Positions 60,431 through 64,000 of a DNA stretch of 64,000 bases are shown piece after piece. A program made the translations under genes and the position numbers. The stretch's first letter is position 1; each line of letters begins with the position of its first letter. The stretch spans positions 186,001-250,000 of the forward strand of contig CAKZGE010000005.1 in NCBI GenBank assembly GCA_936914845.1, given 5' to 3'. Source of the DNA: an uncultured Chloracidobacterium sp. Lineage in GTDB: Bacteria > Acidobacteriota > Blastocatellia > Pyrinomonadales > Pyrinomonadaceae. The notes under the pieces were generated by a model. It was not told where the DNA came from, ran no database searches, and saw only the letters and a program-made list of their open reading frames with translations.

Positions 60431-61695
60431 AGTTGATAACCGCCAAATATGTTGTTCCGGTGGCTGGCGATCCGATCGAGAATGGTGCGGTTGCCGTCGA
60501 AAACGGCGAGATCGTTGCGGTCGGGCCGGCTAATGTGTTGGCTGCCGACCTTGTCAATGCTCAGATCGTCGAACATGGTACGGCGGCTATTCTGCCCGGT
60601 TTCGTTAATTGCCACTCACATTTAGAGATCAGCTCGATGCGCGGGAAGCTTGATGACGTTGAACACGATTTTCGTTCGTGGCTGCTGAAACTGAATGAAA
60701 CGCGTTCCGGGTTTTCCGGAGAAGAGATCGAGGCGGCGGCCCTTGTTGGTGCCCGCGAAGGGTTAAATGCCGGGGTGACATGTTTCGGCGACATCGGCCG
60801 CAGCGGCATTGCCGGCATGAAGGCTCTTTTGCAGACCGGGCAACGTGGAGTTATTTTTCAAGAAACCGAATTTTCACCGGACGAACGCACAGCGGAAGAA
60901 GACCTGCTAAAACTGCGTCGAAAATATGACGAATTGGCTTGTTTCGCCAACGGCCGCGTTGAGGCAGGCGTTTCGCCGCATTCGCCGTACACCGTCAGCG
61001 GGCGATTATTCTCTTTGATCGCCGAATGGGCCGGCCGCGAAACGGTCAAAGTTTCGATCCATGCGGCAGAATCGGATGCTGAGAACGAACTGCTCTTTAA
61101 CGGCCGCGGATTTTTTACGGAAATTTACCCGAAGTTCGGATTCGAATGGAAAAGTCCGGGATGTTCGCCGATCGAGTTTTTGTCTCGTACCGGTATTTTG
61201 AATGTAGGCCCGCTTTTGGCCCATTGTGTCAAAGCGGGCGACACCGATCTCGATCTGATCGCGAACAGCGGCTCGTCGGTCGCTCATTGCCCGAAATCGA
61301 ACAACAAGTTCGGCCACGGCTGGGCTCCGCTGGAAAAAATGCTGGAAGCCGGCATTAATGTCGGATTGGGAAGCGATTCGGTCGCCAGCAATAATGTCTG
61401 CGATATGCTCGAAGAATCGCGTTTTGCGGTATTGGGAGCTCGTGGCCGTCCGGGGCGGGTGCGACATCTTTCTGCTCGCGAAGCGGTGGAACTGGCGACG
61501 GCGGGCGGAGCCAAAGCTCTCGGATTGGACAGCCGCATCGGCACTATTGAACCGGGAAAATGTGCCGATCTGGCGGTGGTGTCGCTGGGAAATATTGCTC
61601 AACAACCGGTCAATGACATTTACGCCGCATTGGCTTTCAGTTCAAATGCGCGGGATGTGGAGCAAACCTATATTGCCGGCGAACCCAAGCTTTGA
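60427..61695 (+). CDS. Amidohydrolase, likely aminodeoxyfutalosine deaminase type
   Basis: A 422-residue metal-dependent deaminase. 'ILPGFVNCHSHLEISSMRG' is the metal site (H-S-H), 'SPHSPYTVS' and 'KVSIHAAESDAENELL' supply the next His and the Glu, 'LAHCVKAGD' and 'VGLGSDSVASNN' the last His and Asp. The N-x-H-x-H-L-E form is typical of aminodeoxyfutalosine/SAH deaminases of the menaquinone futalosine route, which fits the mqnD-like gene at 9.4-10.3 kb. Other SAH-deaminase roles are possible. Convergent, abutting the SCO gene. Confidence 0.8.
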   Translation: MKLITAKYVVPVAGDPIENGAVAVENGEIVAVGPANVLAADLVNAQIVEHGTAAILPGFVNCHSHLEISSMRGKLDDVEHDFRSWLLKLNETRSGFSGEEIEAAALVGAREGLNAGVTCFGDIGRSGIAGMKALLQTGQRGVIFQETEFSPDERTAEEDLLKLRRKYDELACFANGRVEAGVSPHSPYTVSGRLFSLIAEWAGRETVKVSIHAAESDAENELLFNGRGFFTEIYPKFGFEWKSPGCSPIEFLSRTGILNVGPLLAHCVKAGDTDLDLIANSGSSVAHCPKSNNKFGHGWAPLEKMLEAGINVGLGSDSVASNNVCDMLEESRFAVLGARGRPGRVRHLSAREAVELATAGGAKALGLDSRIGTIEPGKCADLAVVSLGNIAQQPVNDIYAALAFSSNARDVEQTYIAGEPKL

Positions 61696-62586
61696 TCAAT
61701 TAGCTGCGGCGGCTTCTTTCATCGCTGCCAGCAGATCGGAATTGGCCCATTCATTGCCTTTGAATATCTTTCTGACGGTACCATCCGGCCCGATAACGGC
61801 CGTTATCAGCGAGTGGTTGATAACGGTCTTGTCCTGTTCATCAACTTTATATTGAAGGCCGAAGAAATCGGCGATCTTGCGGACCTCAGCATCGGTCCCG
61901 ACGGCGAGCTGCCAAACGCTCAGGTCATCTTTTGCATTCTTGCCGAGATATCCTTCACCATAGGCTTTTAATTTGGCGGGCGTATCCCGTGCCGGATCGA
62001 AGGAAATGCTGAGCAATCTATATTTGTCTTTCATTGTGTCATCTGCCGCGATGACGTTGGCCAGATCGCTGAAATTGCGCGACATTTTGATACAGTATTC
62101 GGGCAGCGGACAGTCGCGATAGATAAAGGTCAAGGCAAGCGTTTTGCCTTCGTAGTCCTTGAACGTAAACTTTTTGCCGTCTTGGTCAACCAGATTAAAG
62201 ACCGGAACAGGTTTGCCGAGCTGAGCAAAATTGTCATTGATCGGTACGGGCCTATTTGGATCGACGGCTGCCAGAATGGCGACCTTTTCTAAATAGAAAG
62301 GTTCGGCGGCGGCATTATCTACAACCAACTCGGCCCGGATCTCAGACCCCGGCGTCAGGTCATCCCAGATCCAATCTTCATGGATCGGAAAATCCATGGT
62401 CATCGGTTCCATAAAACCCGGTATCTCTTCGTGTTCGACCTTTGCCTTTTTGGCTGCACGGTCAACGGAGACGACCTTTCCTTTTAGCGGATAACGTTTT
62501 GCGGCGGCGGACGGCTGATCGGCAGCCGGCTTTTGGCATGCGGTAAGCAGCAAGGCCAAACAAATGAACAGGATAGATGATCGCAT
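61696..62586 (-). CDS. SCO-family lipoprotein with CusF-like copper domain
   Basis: A 296-residue lipoprotein: lipobox 'LLTAC' after an N-terminal membrane segment. Residues about 40-110 form a CusF-like periplasmic copper domain ('KVEHEEIPGFMEPMTMDFPIHE', with Met and Trp). The SCO1/SenC domain follows: 'LALTFIYRDCPLPEYCIKMSRNF' (Cys pair, C-x5-C) and 'TVINHSLITAVIGPDGTV' (the His). It should deliver copper to cytochrome oxidase. A domain fusion of this kind is seen in Acidobacteria. Confidence 0.9.
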   Translation of the reverse strand: MRSSILFICLALLLTACQKPAADQPSAAAKRYPLKGKVVSVDRAAKKAKVEHEEIPGFMEPMTMDFPIHEDWIWDDLTPGSEIRAELVVDNAAAEPFYLEKVAILAAVDPNRPVPINDNFAQLGKPVPVFNLVDQDGKKFTFKDYEGKTLALTFIYRDCPLPEYCIKMSRNFSDLANVIAADDTMKDKYRLLSISFDPARDTPAKLKAYGEGYLGKNAKDDLSVWQLAVGTDAEVRKIADFFGLQYKVDEQDKTVINHSLITAVIGPDGTVRKIFKGNEWANSDLLAAMKEAAAAN

Positions 62587-62594
62587 TGTATAGA

Positions 62595-64000
62595 TTATTT
62601 CTTCTTTAAGTCTTCGTTTCGCCACAACCGGTATAAGCGGTAAGTGGCCATTACTTTATAAACATAGTCCTTGGATTGTGCAAACGCAATCTCAGACACG
62701 TAGCGGTCCGGATCCGACGAAGATGACCGCCGAAGCCATCGGCGCATATTGTCCTCACCGCCGTTATAGCTTGCTGCGACGGCTTGCGGCTGATTTGGAA
62801 ACAGCAAGAAAAGATCTGCCGCATATTGTGAGCCGAACAGCACTGCAGTGTCCGGGTCGTAAAGTTCGCTTTGCCGAAAATCGATGCGTTTTAGGTCGCG
62901 GGCAACTTTTTCGGATGTGGTAGAAATGAACTGCATCAAACCGCGGGCAGCGGCATACGACTTTACATCCGGCCGATAGCGCGATTCCTGGCGCATTATC
63001 GAAAGAAGAAATCGCGGATCGACGTGCCTCGGTGCGGCATGGTTAAGCAGTGAGCGTTGGTACGGCGCCGGATAGAGCAGGTCGGCATATTCGGCGGGCA
63101 TCAATTCGGGCTGAAAATCTGCGGGCACACCGCGAAATAACGGTTCGGCAAACGCAACCGCCCTGTAGGCAAGGTCGCCGCGTTCATAAAGCACCGCCAG
63201 CGAACATTCTTCGTCCGTTGACGCGCTCTTTACAACTCCTTTTTCACGCAGGGCGGCATCCGCCTCCGGGGCGGCCTCATCGTATAGGCCAAGAAAAAGC
63301 AGTTCGTTTGCCGCCAATGCGTGGATCCCGTCCGCCTTGGGCCGGCCTTTTTCATCAGAAATAACTCCCCGGCCGCCAAGTTCGACAAATTTGAAAGGCC
63401 GAAGATTGCGGTAGGCGGGCAACAGGGTATAGATCTTTTTCAGTTCTTCCAGAAGTTTTTCGCGCGGCCCGGCATCCGGCGTTAAACGTAGAAGGGCCTG
63501 AACGCCGGTTCGACGGCTGTCGGGATCACCGCTGTCGGCAGATCGACGAAGCGCCGCCATCTTTTCAACAAGGGCGTTCTTTGCGGCCGGTACGGCGTGC
63601 ATCGCCAAAAGCCGCTCGGTGGCGCGTCCGCCATAATATTCGGCACGTCCATCCGTGATCGAAAGGTATTCGTCTATTGCCTCGCCGTAGCGGCCTAAGC
63701 CTTCTAACGACAAAGCCCGGAGCATCTTCAATTCCGGCCGGTTGGTGCCGCCGGGCGAAGCCGAGGCCAGATCCGGCAATTGCAAGAGCCGGTCGATATC
63801 TGCGATCGTTGCTTCCCACTCATTTTTTGAAAGTCGAATGCGGGCGGTGCCAAAAATTGCGACGGCCTCCGCCGGTCGCCCGCGGAAAACTTCCTGTGTT
63901 TTTTCGGACCACTTCATTGCTTCTGTATCGTGGCCCTGGTCGCGGAGGACGTCGATAATGTTCAGATACGCCCGCTGGAGTCTTTCATCATCCGGATATT
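62595..64000 (-). CDS. Soluble lytic transglycosylase (Slt70-like), 5' end missing
   Basis: The frame is open from base 64,000 to the stop at 62,595, so the N-terminus is outside the window. An ATG at 63,917 is internal. The visible 468 codons contain a superhelical alpha region with TPR-like repeats, then the SLT domain: 'FLLSIMRQESRYRPDVKSYAAARGLMQFISTTSEKVA' with catalytic Glu in RQES, and 'AASYNGGEDNMRRWL'. It cleaves glycan strands in the periplasm. Its stop is 8 bp from the SCO gene start, same strand. Confidence 0.93.
   Translation of the reverse strand, partial: YPDDERLQRAYLNIIDVLRDQGHDTEAMKWSEKTQEVFRGRPAEAVAIFGTARIRLSKNEWEATIADIDRLLQLPDLASASPGGTNRPELKMLRALSLEGLGRYGEAIDEYLSITDGRAEYYGGRATERLLAMHAVPAAKNALVEKMAALRRSADSGDPDSRRTGVQALLRLTPDAGPREKLLEELKKIYTLLPAYRNLRPFKFVELGGRGVISDEKGRPKADGIHALAANELLFLGLYDEAAPEADAALREKGVVKSASTDEECSLAVLYERGDLAYRAVAFAEPLFRGVPADFQPELMPAEYADLLYPAPYQRSLLNHAAPRHVDPRFLLSIMRQESRYRPDVKSYAAARGLMQFISTTSEKVARDLKRIDFRQSELYDPDTAVLFGSQYAADLFLLFPNQPQAVAASYNGGEDNMRRWLRRSSSSDPDRYVSEIAFAQSKDYVYKVMATYRLYRLWRNEDLKKK

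Noticed and set aside
1..64000. CRISPR arrays, insertion sequences, prophage, integrase or attachment sites
   Set aside because: No repeat-spacer pattern, transposase or phage structural gene seen anywhere.

Overview
The window reads as ordinary chromosomal DNA from a free-living, diderm, moderately GC-rich bacterium. The best guess is Acidobacteriota, probably a Blastocatellia/Pyrinomonadaceae-like lineage. This is inference from content: futalosine-type menaquinone genes, a NurA/HAS-barrel pair, an archaeal-type Ogg glycosylase, an ATP-dependent DNA ligase with its exonuclease, and many secreted proteins whose signal peptides end in a short A/S/G-x-Q cleavage site. I see no rRNA, tRNA, CRISPR array, insertion sequence, phage block or attachment site. 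Coding density is very high, many neighbours share 1-8 bp overlaps, and no gene-free gap exceeds 300 bases.

Layout. 1-7.6 kb: minus-strand envelope and signalling genes (a partial secreted protein, a cobalamin-binding-like protein, a CBS protein, a LytTR two-component pair, an M14 peptidase), plus a small VOC protein. 7.6-12.3 kb: PlsC, an outer-membrane lipoprotein-sorting-like protein, and an operon of UbiX, SH3-like protein, methyltransferase and MqnD-like protein closed by a terminator. 12.4-24.8 kb: a possible structured RNA ahead of larB, a zf-UBP protein pair, FMN reductase with RpiB, an HtrA-TPR protease, a secreted protein with two pilin-head-like repeats, GDPD, TlpA-type thioredoxin, ThiO and an NAD-type isocitrate dehydrogenase. 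24.8-31.1 kb: TyrS, a metallophosphoesterase with PgsA, then a DNA-processing run (DnaQ-like exonuclease, NurA, HAS-barrel protein, DNA methyltransferase). 31.1-40.2 kb: PyrE-like protein, Nudix, TonB-like protein, SpoIID-like protein and a second DNA-repair run (ligase-associated exonuclease, ATP-dependent ligase, a UvrC-like protein without its GIY-YIG nuclease). 40.2-44.5 kb: a HinP1I-type restriction-nuclease homologue with a signal peptide, a 31-residue membrane peptide, miaA, hfq, tmk, holB and a DUF2752 protein. 44.5-55.7 kb: minus-strand isoprenoid and envelope genes (ispG, rseP, dxr), hisS, a PagL-like protein, gamma-carbonic anhydrase, murJ and a PBP4-type peptidase. 55.7-64 kb: Ogg-like glycosylase, TPR/aspartyl protease, PIN-domain toxin-antitoxin candidate, an amber-split secreted protein, two lytic transglycosylases, a futalosine-type deaminase and a copper/SCO lipoprotein.

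Main points of interest. (1) The 40,227-41,036 gene matches a Type II restriction endonuclease along its length but carries an apparent Sec signal peptide, has no adjacent methyltransferase, and overlaps a tiny membrane-peptide gene; this is the best candidate for something undescribed. (2) The exonuclease-ligase-UvrC-like operon looks like a self-contained repair cassette in which the UvrC protein lacks one of its two nuclease centres. (3) The exonuclease-NurA-HAS-barrel-methyltransferase run is a HerA/NurA-type module without HerA in view. Others are a duplicated pilin-head secreted protein, an in-frame amber codon that splits one gene, and a hairpin-plus-terminator segment between divergent genes.
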